A model generated the notes under the pieces. It was not told the DNA's origin. It worked only from the letters and a program-made list of their open reading frames with translations, and did not search any database. From contig JAEBDY010000033.1 in NCBI GenBank assembly GCA_049997955.1, forward strand, positions 1-24,274: a stretch of 24,274 nucleotides of DNA, given 5' to 3'. Positions 7,465 through 14,503 of the stretch are shown one piece after another; the first letter of the stretch is position 1; the number at the start of each line of letters is the position of its first letter. A program made the position numbers and the translations under genes. Source of the DNA: Umezawaea sp049997955 (lineage in GTDB: Bacteria > Actinomycetota > Actinomycetes > Mycobacteriales > Pseudonocardiaceae).

Positions 7465-8295
7465 ATGACACGCACCGTGGACACGACGCAGGAGCTCGCC
7501 GCGTTCCTGCGGAGCCGGCGCGAAAGCCTCGACCCGCGCGACTTCGACCTCCCGTCGCGCCGTCGGTCCCGGCGGACCCCCGGACTGCGCCGGGAAGAGG
7601 TCGCCGAACTGGCCGGGGTCAGCATCGACTACGTCGTGCGACTGGAACAGGCCCGCGGGCTGCGGCCGTCGGCGAACGTGGTGGAGGCACTGGCCAAGGC
7701 GCTGCGCCTGGCCCCCGACGAACGCGCCTACCTCTTCAACCTGGCCCGGCAGCGCCCGCTCGACGCCGACGAGCCCGCCACCGCAGCGGCACCGCCGCTG
7801 GCCAGGCTGGTCGCCGACCTGTCGCCGTTGCCCGCCATGCTGATGAACCACCGCTACGACATCCTCGCCTGGAACGACGAGATGGCGAAGCTGCTGCTGG
7901 ATTTCGGCACGCTGCCGCCGTCGCAGCGCAACTCGATGTGGCTGTGCCTGCTGCACCCGGAGATTCGTGAGCTGTACGTCGACCGCGACAGCGTGGTGCG
8001 GGAGGGCGTCGCCCACCTGCGCGCCGCGTGGGCCGCGCATCCGGGGGACCGGGTGCTGAACGACCTCATCGCCGAGCTGACCGCGGGCGTCGAGGAGTTC
8101 GGGCGGCTGTGGACCCGGCAGGACGTCAAGGTGAAGGGCCGAGGGCGCAAGGTGGTGCGACATCCTCGAGCGGGTGTGGTCGCGGTGCACTTCGAAGTTC
8201 TCACACCACTTCAGGATCCGGATCAGCTGCTGGCGATCTACCGCGCGGCGGACGAGGAGAGCCAGTCGGCGTTGGACCGGTTGTGGGCTCGATGA
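7465..8295 (+). CDS. XRE-family regulator with MmyB-like ligand-binding domain
   Basis: A 276-residue regulator. The N-terminal ~85 residues hold the helix-turn-helix (TPGLRREEVAELAGVSIDYV, RLEQARGLRPSANVVEALAK) and the basic PSRRRSRRTPGLRREEV lead-in typical of this class. Residues ~105-265 form the MmyB-like PAS-related domain (PAMLMNHRYDILAWNDEMAK, LHPEIRELYVD), thought to bind a fatty acid or other hydrophobic ligand. ATG 7465 is probably leaderless behind TAGGAT. Divergence from the aldo/keto reductase suggests it represses that gene until a ligand, perhaps the reductase substrate, is present. Confidence 0.94.
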   Translation: MTRTVDTTQELAAFLRSRRESLDPRDFDLPSRRRSRRTPGLRREEVAELAGVSIDYVVRLEQARGLRPSANVVEALAKALRLAPDERAYLFNLARQRPLDADEPATAAAPPLARLVADLSPLPAMLMNHRYDILAWNDEMAKLLLDFGTLPPSQRNSMWLCLLHPEIRELYVDRDSVVREGVAHLRAAWAAHPGDRVLNDLIAELTAGVEEFGRLWTRQDVKVKGRGRKVVRHPRAGVVAVHFEVLTPLQDPDQLLAIYRAADEESQSALDRLWAR

Positions 8296-8626
8296 AGGCG
8301 GATGGCCCTTTCGTCCGCGGTGGCGGTTCGCCGAGGCGTCGCGTTCGAACCGCAGGGCGTCGCGTGCACGTGACCGTCGGTGGCGCACAGGTGTTCCAGG
8401 GAGGTTGACGCCCACGTGGAGTCAGACGTCGAGAGACCCCGTACCCGGTGGAGGAGTTCGGCAGTTCGTCCACCGTCTGATGGATGCCGTCCGCGGGCCG
8501 CGCGAAGTCCTGGCGCCAAAGGACTTCGCCGACCTCGTCCAAGGTCGAGGACCGCGACACGGCCGTTTCAGTACCGACTTCCGGCAGCGGGCGAGTCCTG
8601 TTCGGACACACGATGAGGGCGTAGCG
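8296..8626. other. gene-free stretch
   Basis: About 330 bases between the XRE regulator and the terminator of the dipeptidase gene. Frames on both strands are open in places, but none has consistent GC-rich third positions, a ribosome site and recognisable protein. I see no clear promoter or RNA. It may hold gene debris that is no longer recognisable. Confidence 0.5.
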
Positions 8627-8658
8627 AGTTCGGGGGGAGCCGCGGCTCCCCCCGAACT
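8627..8658. terminator. terminator hairpin for the VanX-like gene, bidirectional
   Basis: Perfect 15-base arms, 8627-8641 and 8644-8658 (AGTTCGGGGGGAGCC and its complement), with a two-base centre, lie two bases beyond the dipeptidase stop. Very GC-rich stem; only a short mixed tail. Convergent placement suggests it works for both sides. Confidence 0.85.
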
Positions 8659-8660
8659 TG

Positions 8661-9440
8661 TCACCCCACGGACGAGCGGGCCACGGGGAAGTCGAAGTAG
8701 GTGTCGGGGAACGGTTCGCCGCGCAGGGTGAAGTGCCACCACTCCTCGGCGAGGTTGCCGAAGCCCGCCGCGTTCATGGCGTTCACGAGCAGGTCGCGGT
8801 TCTGCCGTGCGACACCGGTGATCCGGGGGTCGGCGGTGTGGGAGAGGGTGTCGAAGCAGTCGTACCCGGTGCCCATGTCGACGGTGTTGTCCGGGAAGCG
8901 CACGCCGACCGGCGCGTAGCAGGGCTTCAGGGTCTCGCCGGGCACGTACGGCCGCTGCGGCGCGGGGGGCAGCCGCACCAGCGTGACGTCGAGGGTGCTG
9001 CCCCGGCTGTGCCCGGAACGCGCGGCGATGTAGCCGTCGAGGAACAGTCTGGTCTTGTCGACCCGCGGGTAGAACTCGGCCTTCATCGCCGTGTCGTCGA
9101 GGTCTTCCGCCCAGCGGACGAAGTGGTCCACGGCCCGCTGCGGGCGGTAGCAGTCGTAGACCTTCAGGGTCAGGCCGAGCGGACGCACCCGCTGCTGCAC
9201 GGTCCGCAGCGCCTTCGCCGCCTGCTTCGTGAGCAGGCAGGTCGGTTCGAGGTAGCCGTCGATCGGGACGCCGACGAAGTTGTGGCGGGTGGTGTAGCGG
9301 ATCTCCTGAACGATCGTCGGGTCGACCGACCTGAGGGCGACGAACCCGGACTGCCCGGTCTCCGCGGAGGCCGGGACGGGGGCGAGGACGAGGGCCAGCG
9401 CGGCCAGCGGGGCGCACAGGTTTCGGAAACGGCTTCGCAT
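8661..9440 (-). CDS. secreted VanX-type D-alanyl-D-alanine dipeptidase (peptidase M15D)
   Basis: A 259-residue exported zinc peptidase. Residues 1-26 are a Sec signal peptide (basic start, hydrophobic core, cut after PASA). The VanX signature SGHSRGSTLDVTL (142-154) gives zinc ligands His144 and Asp151. EEWWH near 232-236 gives catalytic Glu233 and ligand His236, and Arg99 in CYRPQRA is the conserved substrate arginine. It should split D-Ala-D-Ala or related D,D-dipeptides outside the membrane. It may recycle peptidoglycan rather than confer vancomycin resistance, since no vanH/vanA genes are nearby and VanX for resistance is cytosolic. Extra cysteines (68, 97, 174, 195) could form disulfides. 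Start: ATG 9440, or GTG one codon earlier. Confidence 0.94.
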   Translation of the reverse strand: MRSRFRNLCAPLAALALVLAPVPASAETGQSGFVALRSVDPTIVQEIRYTTRHNFVGVPIDGYLEPTCLLTKQAAKALRTVQQRVRPLGLTLKVYDCYRPQRAVDHFVRWAEDLDDTAMKAEFYPRVDKTRLFLDGYIAARSGHSRGSTLDVTLVRLPPAPQRPYVPGETLKPCYAPVGVRFPDNTVDMGTGYDCFDTLSHTADPRITGVARQNRDLLVNAMNAAGFGNLAEEWWHFTLRGEPFPDTYFDFPVARSSVG

Positions 9441-9552
9441 CACGCAGGTGGTTCTACCGTGTGCGACTCGCCCGCGGCGCTAATGAGACGGGAGTTTCGC
9501 GGAACGGCTGGTGGTCTGCCACGTGCGAGGTGGGTGCCAGCTGGTGACTTGC

Positions 9553-9571
9553 GCCTCAAGCGGCTTGAGGC
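9553..9571 (+). promoter_or_regulatory. MerR-type operator
   Basis: GCCTCAAG (9553-9560) and CTTGAGGC (9564-9571) form a perfect palindrome around CGG. The core CCTCAAG-N3-CTTGAGG matches the dyads found between the -35 and -10 of MerR/SoxR-class promoters. It lies 16 bases before the start of the broken MerR gene, as expected for autoregulation, so the operator has outlived its regulator or is used by a paralogue. Confidence 0.7.
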
Positions 9572-9586
9572 ACCACAGTGGCCCCC

Positions 9587-9900
9587 GTGAACGACCACGA
9601 GCTGGACCCCATCGGAGACGCCGCGCCGCAGCGGACTGAGCGTGAGCGCCGTCCGGTTCTACGCCGCTGCCGGGATCGTCGAGCCCACGGGCCTCAACGC
9701 GGCTGGCCACCGGATGTACGACGCCCACGCCATCGCCGGGCTGGAACTCGTCCGCACCCTGCGCGAGCTGGACACCGACCTGGACGAGGTTCGCCGACTG
9801 CTCGACGGCGGCACGACCTGCTCGTCACGCACCTGGAGGTCGTCGAGCGCCAGGAGCGCTGTCGGGCACACCGCTCACCCTGGAGGACCGCGCCGTTGGC
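9587..9900 (+). pseudogene. broken MerR-family regulator
   Basis: MerR sequence is readable in pieces across two frames. GTG 9587 gives NDHELDPIGDAA, then two bases appear to be missing and the frame changes to RSGLSVSAVRFYAAAGIVEP, GHRMYDAHAIAGLELVRTLR and LDTDLDEVRRLLDGG. Near 9808 a second break returns to the first frame (DLLVTHLEVVERQER). After that the C-terminal helix is lost. The DNA-binding winged helix and dimerisation helix are thus both interrupted, so no working protein is expected. Right boundary is approximate. It sits between the divergent VanX-like gene and the dehydratase; the latter has its own promoter within the remnant's end. Confidence 0.82.
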
Positions 9901-9943
9901 GACGCGCGGCGCTGGAGGTGAAACCCAAGCCGGAGAACGCGTA

Positions 9944-9949
9944 TAGGGT
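9944..9949 (+). promoter_or_regulatory. -10 box of leaderless dehydratase transcript
   Basis: TAGGGT (within GTATAGGGTG) ends seven bases before ATG 9957. No Shine-Dalgarno sequence fits between, so a leaderless mRNA is likely. Confidence 0.65.
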
Positions 9950-9956
9950 GGATCCC

Positions 9957-10898
9957 ATGCTCGATCTCGAAGCCATCAGGAGCGCGGCCAAGCGAATCGA
10001 CGGGGTCGCCCACCGGACTCCCGTCCTGACGTCCTCCACGCTCGACCAGCGCACCGGCACCACCGCGTTCCTCAAGGCGGAGAACTTCCAGCGCGTGGGC
10101 GCCTTCAAGTTCCGCGGCGCCTACAACACGATCGCCCAGCTGACGCCCGCGCAACTCGGGACCGGCGTCGCCGCGTACTCCTCCGGCAACCACGCCCAAG
10201 CGGTCGCCCTCGCGGCCAAGCTCCTGGGCACGAAGGCCGTCATCCTGATGCCGGAGGACACCCCACCGTCCAAGGTGGACGCCACCCGCGGTTACGGCGC
10301 CGAGGTCATCACCTACGACCGCTACACCGGCGACCGCGTCGCGCTGGGCAAGCAGCTCGCGGAGGACCGGGCCCTGACCCTCATCCCGCCCTACGACCAC
10401 CTGCAGGTCATGGCCGGTCAGGGCACCGTGGCGCTCGAACTCCTCGAAGAGACCGGTCCGTTGCACGCGCTCGTCATCCCGATGGGTGGCGGTGGGCTGA
10501 TGGCGGGCTGCGCGACCGCGACCAAGGGCCTCCACCCGAACACCCGTGTCATCGGCGTCGAACCCGAGCAGGCGAACGACACCCAGCTGTCCCTGCGGAG
10601 GAACGAGCGCGTGCGGATCCCCGTCCCGCGCACCATCGCCGACGGGCAGGCCACCGACATCCCCGGCGAGCTGACCTTCTCCGTCAACCAGCGCCTGGTC
10701 GACGACATCATCCTCGTCAGCGACGACGAGATCCGCGAAGCGATGCGGTTCGCGTTCGAGCGGCTCAAGATCGTGCTCGAACCGAGTGGCGCGACCTCGC
10801 TCGCCGCGCTGCTCAAGGGTGACCTGTCCGGTCGCGTCGGCGTGGTCCTCTCCGGCGGCAACATCAGCGCCGATCGCTTCCACGACCTCCTCGCCTGA
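9957..10898 (+). CDS. PLP-dependent threonine/serine dehydratase (fold type II, no ACT domain)
   Basis: A 313-residue enzyme. The PLP lysine is Lys51 in AFKFRGAYN; SGNHAQ (76-81) binds the substrate carboxylate; GGGGL (177-181) holds the cofactor phosphate; SGGN near the end contacts the pyridine ring. It should deaminate threonine to 2-oxobutyrate or serine to pyruvate. The length and lack of an ACT regulatory domain favour a catabolic threonine dehydratase, but serine racemase or threo-3-hydroxyaspartate dehydratase share this architecture and cannot be excluded. ATG 9957 is supported by the -10 box placed seven bases upstream. Its product enamine is the kind of compound RidA (4743-5144) hydrolyses. 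Confidence 0.94.
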   Translation: MLDLEAIRSAAKRIDGVAHRTPVLTSSTLDQRTGTTAFLKAENFQRVGAFKFRGAYNTIAQLTPAQLGTGVAAYSSGNHAQAVALAAKLLGTKAVILMPEDTPPSKVDATRGYGAEVITYDRYTGDRVALGKQLAEDRALTLIPPYDHLQVMAGQGTVALELLEETGPLHALVIPMGGGGLMAGCATATKGLHPNTRVIGVEPEQANDTQLSLRRNERVRIPVPRTIADGQATDIPGELTFSVNQRLVDDIILVSDDEIREAMRFAFERLKIVLEPSGATSLAALLKGDLSGRVGVVLSGGNISADRFHDLLA

Positions 10899-10899
10899 C

Positions 10900-10927
10900 G
10901 GGTTCGCACACGCGCCCTGCCGAACCC
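10900..10927 (+). terminator. weak hairpin after the dehydratase
   Basis: GGGTTCG (10900-10906) pairs with CGAACCC (10921-10927) across a 14-base loop just after the stop. Short stem and no T-run, so only a possible terminator. Confidence 0.4.
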
Positions 10928-11156
10928 CGGGTCATGTCAGGACGCGGCGGCGTCGCAGGCGATTGTGACCGCGAGCACCACGGCACCGGTCGGATGAGCG
11001 AGGAAACGCAAGCCTGCGCACGTTGTCAACAGTAAGCACAAAACTGGACATTTCGCGACAGGTAGGGAGTACCGCGACAACCGGCGGACGCTGGTGGGGA
11101 CAAGCGCGAAGCCGGTGGTTGAGGAATCAATCAGTGCGGTGGCGCGTTCCAGGAGT

Positions 11157-12178
11157 GTGAAGAAAATCGGTTTCCTGTCCTTCGGGCACTGGTCCGACGG
11201 CCCGCATTCGCAGACGAGGACGGCGTCGGACGTGCTGTTGCAGTCCATCGACCTCGCCGTGGCCGCGGAGGAACTCGGCGCGGACGGCGCCTACTTCCGG
11301 GTGCACCACTTCGCGAAGCAGTTGGCCTCGCCGTTCCCGCTGCTGGCCGCGATCGGCGCCAGGACGCACCGCATCGAGATCGGCACCGGTGTGATCGACA
11401 TGCGGTACGAGAACCCGATGTACATGGCCGAGGACGCGGGTGCCGCGGACCTCATCTCCGGTGGCAGGCTCCAGCTCGGCATCTCCAGGGGTCGCCGGAG
11501 CAGGTGATCGACGGGTGGCGGTACTTCGGCTACCAGCCGGGCGAGGGCGACACGGAAGCCGACATGGCCCGCGACCACACCGACGCGCTGCTGACCGTCT
11601 TGCAGGGCGAGGGCTTCGCCCAGCCCAACCCGCGTCCGATGTTCGCGAACCCACCGGGTCTGCTGCGCGTCGAGCCGCACTCGGAAGGGCTGCGGGAGCG
11701 GATCTGGTGGGGTGCGAGCTCCAACGCCACCGCGGTCTGGGCGGCGAAGCAGGGCATGCACCTGATGAGTTCGACGCTGAAGAACGACGAGGGCGGGGCA
11801 CCGTTCCACGTGCAGCAGGCCGAGCAGATCAGGACGTTCCGCAAGGCGTGGTCGGAAGCCGGGTGGCAACGCCAGCCGCGCGTCTCGGTCTCGCGCAGCA
11901 TCTTCGCGCTCACCACCGACCTCGACCGCGCGTACTTCGGCTACGACGGCACCAGCACCGACCACATCGGCTACATCGACGCCAACACCAAGGCGATCTT
12001 CGGCCGCACCTACGCCGCGGAACCCGACGCGCTGGTCGAGCAGTTGGCAGGGGACGAGGCGATCGCCGAGGCCGACACGCTGCTGCTGACCGTGCCCAAC
12101 CAGCTCGGCGTCGACTACAACGCGCACGTGCTCGACAACATCCTCACCCACGTCGCGCCCGCCCTCGGCTGGCGCTGA
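11157..12178 (+). pseudogene. LLM-class flavin-dependent oxidoreductase with one-base frameshift
   Basis: Two overlapping frames make one luciferase-like monooxygenase. The first (GTG 11157) reads KKIGFLSFGHWSDG, YFRVHHFAKQLASPFPLLAA and RHRIEIGTGVID-type barrel strands, up to LQLGISRG. The second resumes with SPEQVIDGWRYFGYQP-like sequence and runs to TGA 12176-12178 (RIWWGASSNATAVWAAKQGM, DILTHVAPALGWR-like end). Adding one T at about 11492/11493 would restore a continuous protein of about 340 residues, the normal family length. Everything else looks intact, so this is either a very recent mutation or a sequencing error. If intact it would use reduced flavin and O2 on an unknown substrate. 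The start is unsure: AGGAG sits only one base before GTG 11157. Confidence 0.85.
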
Positions 12179-12331
12179 CCAGGCCCGCCCACCCCGGCCG
12201 CCGCGCTTCCACTGCGGGCTTCCGATGCCACGGTCGACCGAACGGCAGCCGTGCGATGACCGGGAATCGGAACTCCCTCGGTGGTCCGCCCGTCGCCGAG
12301 GAGGGCAGGCCGCTGGTCAGACCTGGATGGC

Positions 12332-12366
12332 ACGACCCCTTCGCTTCGTCGGAGCGGAGGGGTCGT
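12332..12366 (+). terminator. hairpin downstream of the oxidoreductase
   Basis: Fourteen-base arms, 12332-12345 and 12353-12366, with one mismatch and a 7-base loop. It lies in the roughly 300-base gene-free gap (12179-12475) before the small secreted protein, in which I see nothing else definite. Probably a terminator, with the next gene's promoter after it. Confidence 0.55.
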
Positions 12367-12475
12367 CGGTCTCCATATCGCCCGCGGTATGTCGACGGAT
12401 TCCGTTGGTACTACCGCACGTTCGTGGATCTCCACCAGGGTCGGACCTCAGGGTTGATCTTCGAGGAGGTCGTTG

Positions 12476-12721
12476 ATGAAGTTGTCGGTGAAGGTGTCCG
12501 CGGCCGCGGTCGTGCTCGGACTGGCGTTCGTGGCCGCACCCGTGTCCGCCGTGGCGGGTACGACGGCGGCAGGGACGACCGCGGCGGCCGAGACGTGGCT
12601 CCTGCGGGACGCCTGGGGCAAGCCGCCGATGTGGTTCACGGTCAGCTCGCACCCGACGAAGGCGGAGTGCGAGGAAGCCCGCTCGCACCGCAGCCTGCTC
12701 TCGAAGTGCGTGCTGGCCTGA
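12476..12721 (+). CDS. small secreted protein with two cysteines
   Basis: An 81-residue pre-protein. ATG 12476 has GAGGAGG about 8 bases upstream. Residues 1-29 form a Sec signal peptide (MKLSVKVSAAAVVLGLAF, cleavage likely after AVA or VSA). The mature part of roughly 50 residues has a short Thr/Ala-rich lead (TTAAGTTAAAE) and a compact end with WLLRDAWGKPPMWFTV and cysteines 61 and 77 (AECEEAR, SKCVLA), which could form one disulfide outside the cell. I do not recognise a family. Similar short exported proteins are common and mostly uncharacterised in this group. It is convergent with the six-gene PknG operon and shares a terminator with it. Confidence 0.82.
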   Translation: MKLSVKVSAAAVVLGLAFVAAPVSAVAGTTAAGTTAAAETWLLRDAWGKPPMWFTVSSHPTKAECEEARSHRSLLSKCVLA

Positions 12722-12740
12722 CCGTTGGCCGCGGGGCATC

Positions 12741-12782
12741 CCGGCCGGTGGGGTCGGCCGCGTCGACGACCCCACCGGCCGG
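12741..12782. terminator. strong bidirectional terminator
   Basis: Perfect 16-base arms, 12741-12756 (CCGGCCGGTGGGGTCG) and 12767-12782, with a 10-base loop. It lies between the stop of the small secreted protein and the last gene of the minus-strand operon, so it probably ends both transcripts. Confidence 0.88.
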
Positions 12783-12843
12783 TGCTGTGCGCGGACTCGG
12801 TGAGCGTGGACACGTGCTTCGCCGCGGCCACGCTCGACCACCG

Positions 12844-13200
12844 CTAGTCCGACGACTCCTCCTCCACCTCCAACGGCTGTGGAACACCGGCGCGGTACCA
12901 CTTGAGCTTCACCTCGAAATGCCCCTGGATGCCCGTTTTGGCGATCACGGCACCCGCTTCGGCGTCGAGCTTCACCCCGAACTTGATCTCCACCTCGTCC
13001 GGCTGCCGCGGCATCGACCGGAACTGGTCCAGTGCGGCCGACGCGGCGGTGCGGACGTCCTCCAAGGCGGTCTCGAACGACGCCTTGGCCTCGCGGAGCA
13101 CGCGGCCGGGGCGGCCCACCCGCGAGACACCCGGCTCGTCGTCGACCTCGACGACCACCGTGCCGCCGTCCTTCAATTCGAACCGCGCGAACTCCGTCAC
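12844..13200 (-). CDS. Trypco1 (trypsin-co-occurring domain 1; CU044_2847 family) protein
   Basis: A 118-residue protein. It opens with strands FARFELKDGGTVVVEVDD, has a central helix (EAKASFETALEDVRTAASAA, ending ALDQFRSM), and finishes with the family hallmark DEVEIKFGVKLDAEAGAVIA followed by KTGIQGHFEVKLKW. Domain surveys of conflict and signalling gene clusters named this domain for its repeated association with trypsin-like proteases. Here the protease is the first gene of the same operon, six kilobases upstream. No enzyme activity is known; a substrate, adaptor or sensor role for the protease is the usual proposal. GTG 13200 has GGGAG seven bases upstream and follows the binding-protein stop by 19 bases. 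Last gene of the operon. Confidence 0.9.
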   Translation of the reverse strand: MTEFARFELKDGGTVVVEVDDEPGVSRVGRPGRVLREAKASFETALEDVRTAASAALDQFRSMPRQPDEVEIKFGVKLDAEAGAVIAKTGIQGHFEVKLKWYRAGVPQPLEVEEESSD

Positions 13201-13219
13201 CGTGCGCTCCCTGCTCCGG

Positions 13220-14503
13220 TCAGCCACCACATGGGAAATCCAGCCATTCTTCGGTTTTCACGCCGTTGCGGACTGTCTCCAGCTTGCCCAGCAGGACCTC
13301 CAGCCCGCCCGGATCGTCGAGGTGCTCCAGCACGGCGCGGTAGAAGGTGGTGCGCATCGCGGCGGGCATCAGGTCGGACGCGTCGAAGCACAGCGTCTCG
13401 TTCGAGGTGAGCGTTTCGGCGATCCGCCTGCTCACGTCGTCCGCGTAGACGCCGCGGTCGACCTTGCGGTTCACCGAGAACGCGGTGCCGTCGCTCGGCC
13501 AGATCCGTTGCGCCCGTTCGGAGGCGAGGTAGTCGATCAGCTTGCGGGCCTGCGGCGTGTCCTCGAACATCGCGGCCAGGTCCGCCGAGACCTCCCACGC
13601 CCGCGGGGTGTCCCCGAAGGTGGGGAACGGGAAGAAGTCGAAGTCCTTGCCGACCGCGACGCCGTACCCCTTGTAGACACCCGTGATGAAGGTGGCCTGG
13701 TGGTCGAGCAGACAACCCGCCGGTTCGGTGAACAGCGGCCGCCCGGAGTCCCCGAAGTCGGTCAGCAGCGCCGACGTCGCACCACCGCGGACGGCTCCGG
13801 GACCCGCCAACCGGCCCCAGGTCGTCCACGCCGCCCGAACCGGGTCGGACGTCCAGGGCAGCGTGCCCGCGGCCCACTGCCGGTACACGTCCGGACCCGA
13901 CTGGTGCAGGAGGATGTCCTCGATCCAGTCGGTGCCCGGCCAACCCGAGTCCGGTGTGGCGCCCATGCCCATGCACCACGGCGTGCGACCGGCGGCGACG
14001 GCGTCCTCGCTCAACGCCAGCAGTTCCGCGCCGGTCCGGGGTTTCGCGCCGGTCAGGTTGGCCGGGTTGTACCAGACGACGCTCTTCAGGTCGGCTTTCA
14101 CGGCCACCGCGTAGCGGTTCGGCCTGGCGGCCTTCTCCAGTTCCAGCCACTGGCTGCTGTACGCGTCAGCGGGCTGGCGGACGATGTCGTCGAGTTCGTG
14201 CAGGTATCCCTCGCGCGCGTAGGTCGCGAGCTCGCCGGGGCTCGGCATGACCGCGATGTGCGGTGGGGTGCCCTGCTGCACCTCCGACTGCAAAACCTGG
14301 CTGAGCGCGCGGGTGCCGATGTACTTGACCTTGATGCCCTCCTGGGCCTCGAAGTCGTCCAGCACCTTCTGGAAGCTCGACTTCTCCGCGCCGCTCCACG
14401 ACGCCATGATCGTGACTGTGTCGGTGGAGCCCGCGCTCGCGCACGCGGGGAGGCAGGTCAGCGCGAGCAGCGCGATGACGAACAGGATCCGTGGTCTGGT
14501 CAT
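13220..14503 (-). CDS. extracellular solute-binding lipoprotein, family 1 (sugar type)
   Basis: A 427-residue lipoprotein. The signal sequence ends at LPAC with Cys21 as the lipidation site. The mature part has the family 1 layout: VTIMASWSGAEKSSFQKVLD, then FEAQEGIKVKYIGTRALSQ, GTPPHIAVMPSPGELATYAR and SVVWYNPANLTG. The C-terminal lobe follows with WEVSADLAAMFEDTPQARKL. Such receptors bind sugars or oligosaccharides outside the membrane, but no ABC permease or ATPase gene accompanies it. Its ATG overlaps the stop of the GlnX-like membrane protein (ATGA). In the mycobacterial PknG system the same place is taken by GlnH, a family 3 amino-acid receptor, so I infer a sensory rather than transport role and a different ligand. 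Confidence 0.92.
   Translation of the reverse strand: MTRPRILFVIALLALTCLPACASAGSTDTVTIMASWSGAEKSSFQKVLDDFEAQEGIKVKYIGTRALSQVLQSEVQQGTPPHIAVMPSPGELATYAREGYLHELDDIVRQPADAYSSQWLELEKAARPNRYAVAVKADLKSVVWYNPANLTGAKPRTGAELLALSEDAVAAGRTPWCMGMGATPDSGWPGTDWIEDILLHQSGPDVYRQWAAGTLPWTSDPVRAAWTTWGRLAGPGAVRGGATSALLTDFGDSGRPLFTEPAGCLLDHQATFITGVYKGYGVAVGKDFDFFPFPTFGDTPRAWEVSADLAAMFEDTPQARKLIDYLASERAQRIWPSDGTAFSVNRKVDRGVYADDVSRRIAETLTSNETLCFDASDLMPAAMRTTFYRAVLEHLDDPGGLEVLLGKLETVRNGVKTEEWLDFPCGG

Noticed and set aside
6334..8415. 693-codon minus-strand frame across the reductase and XRE regulator genes
   Set aside because: It runs out of frame through one real gene and antisense through another, with Arg/Gly/Pro-rich sequence.
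8201..8611. Minus-strand frame in the gap after the XRE regulator
   Set aside because: Part looks protein-like, but it overlaps the 3' end of the regulator antisense, has no ribosome site and shows mixed third-position use.
8661..9440. Vancomycin resistance locus
   Set aside because: Only a VanX-like gene is present, it is exported, and vanH, vanA, vanR and vanS are absent from the window.
10937..11248. Minus-strand frame of about 100 codons before the oxidoreductase
   Set aside because: Runs antisense into the oxidoreductase start, is cysteine-rich by chance and has no GC-rich third-position pattern.
12201..12475. Possible coding stretch between the oxidoreductase and the small secreted protein
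   Set aside because: A frame here contains Trp/Tyr-rich sequence, but codon use is unlike genes nearby, no start signal is seen and a hairpin interrupts it.
13220..14503. ABC sugar importer
   Set aside because: Only the binding lipoprotein exists; the overlapping upstream gene is a four-helix sensor-like protein without permease features.
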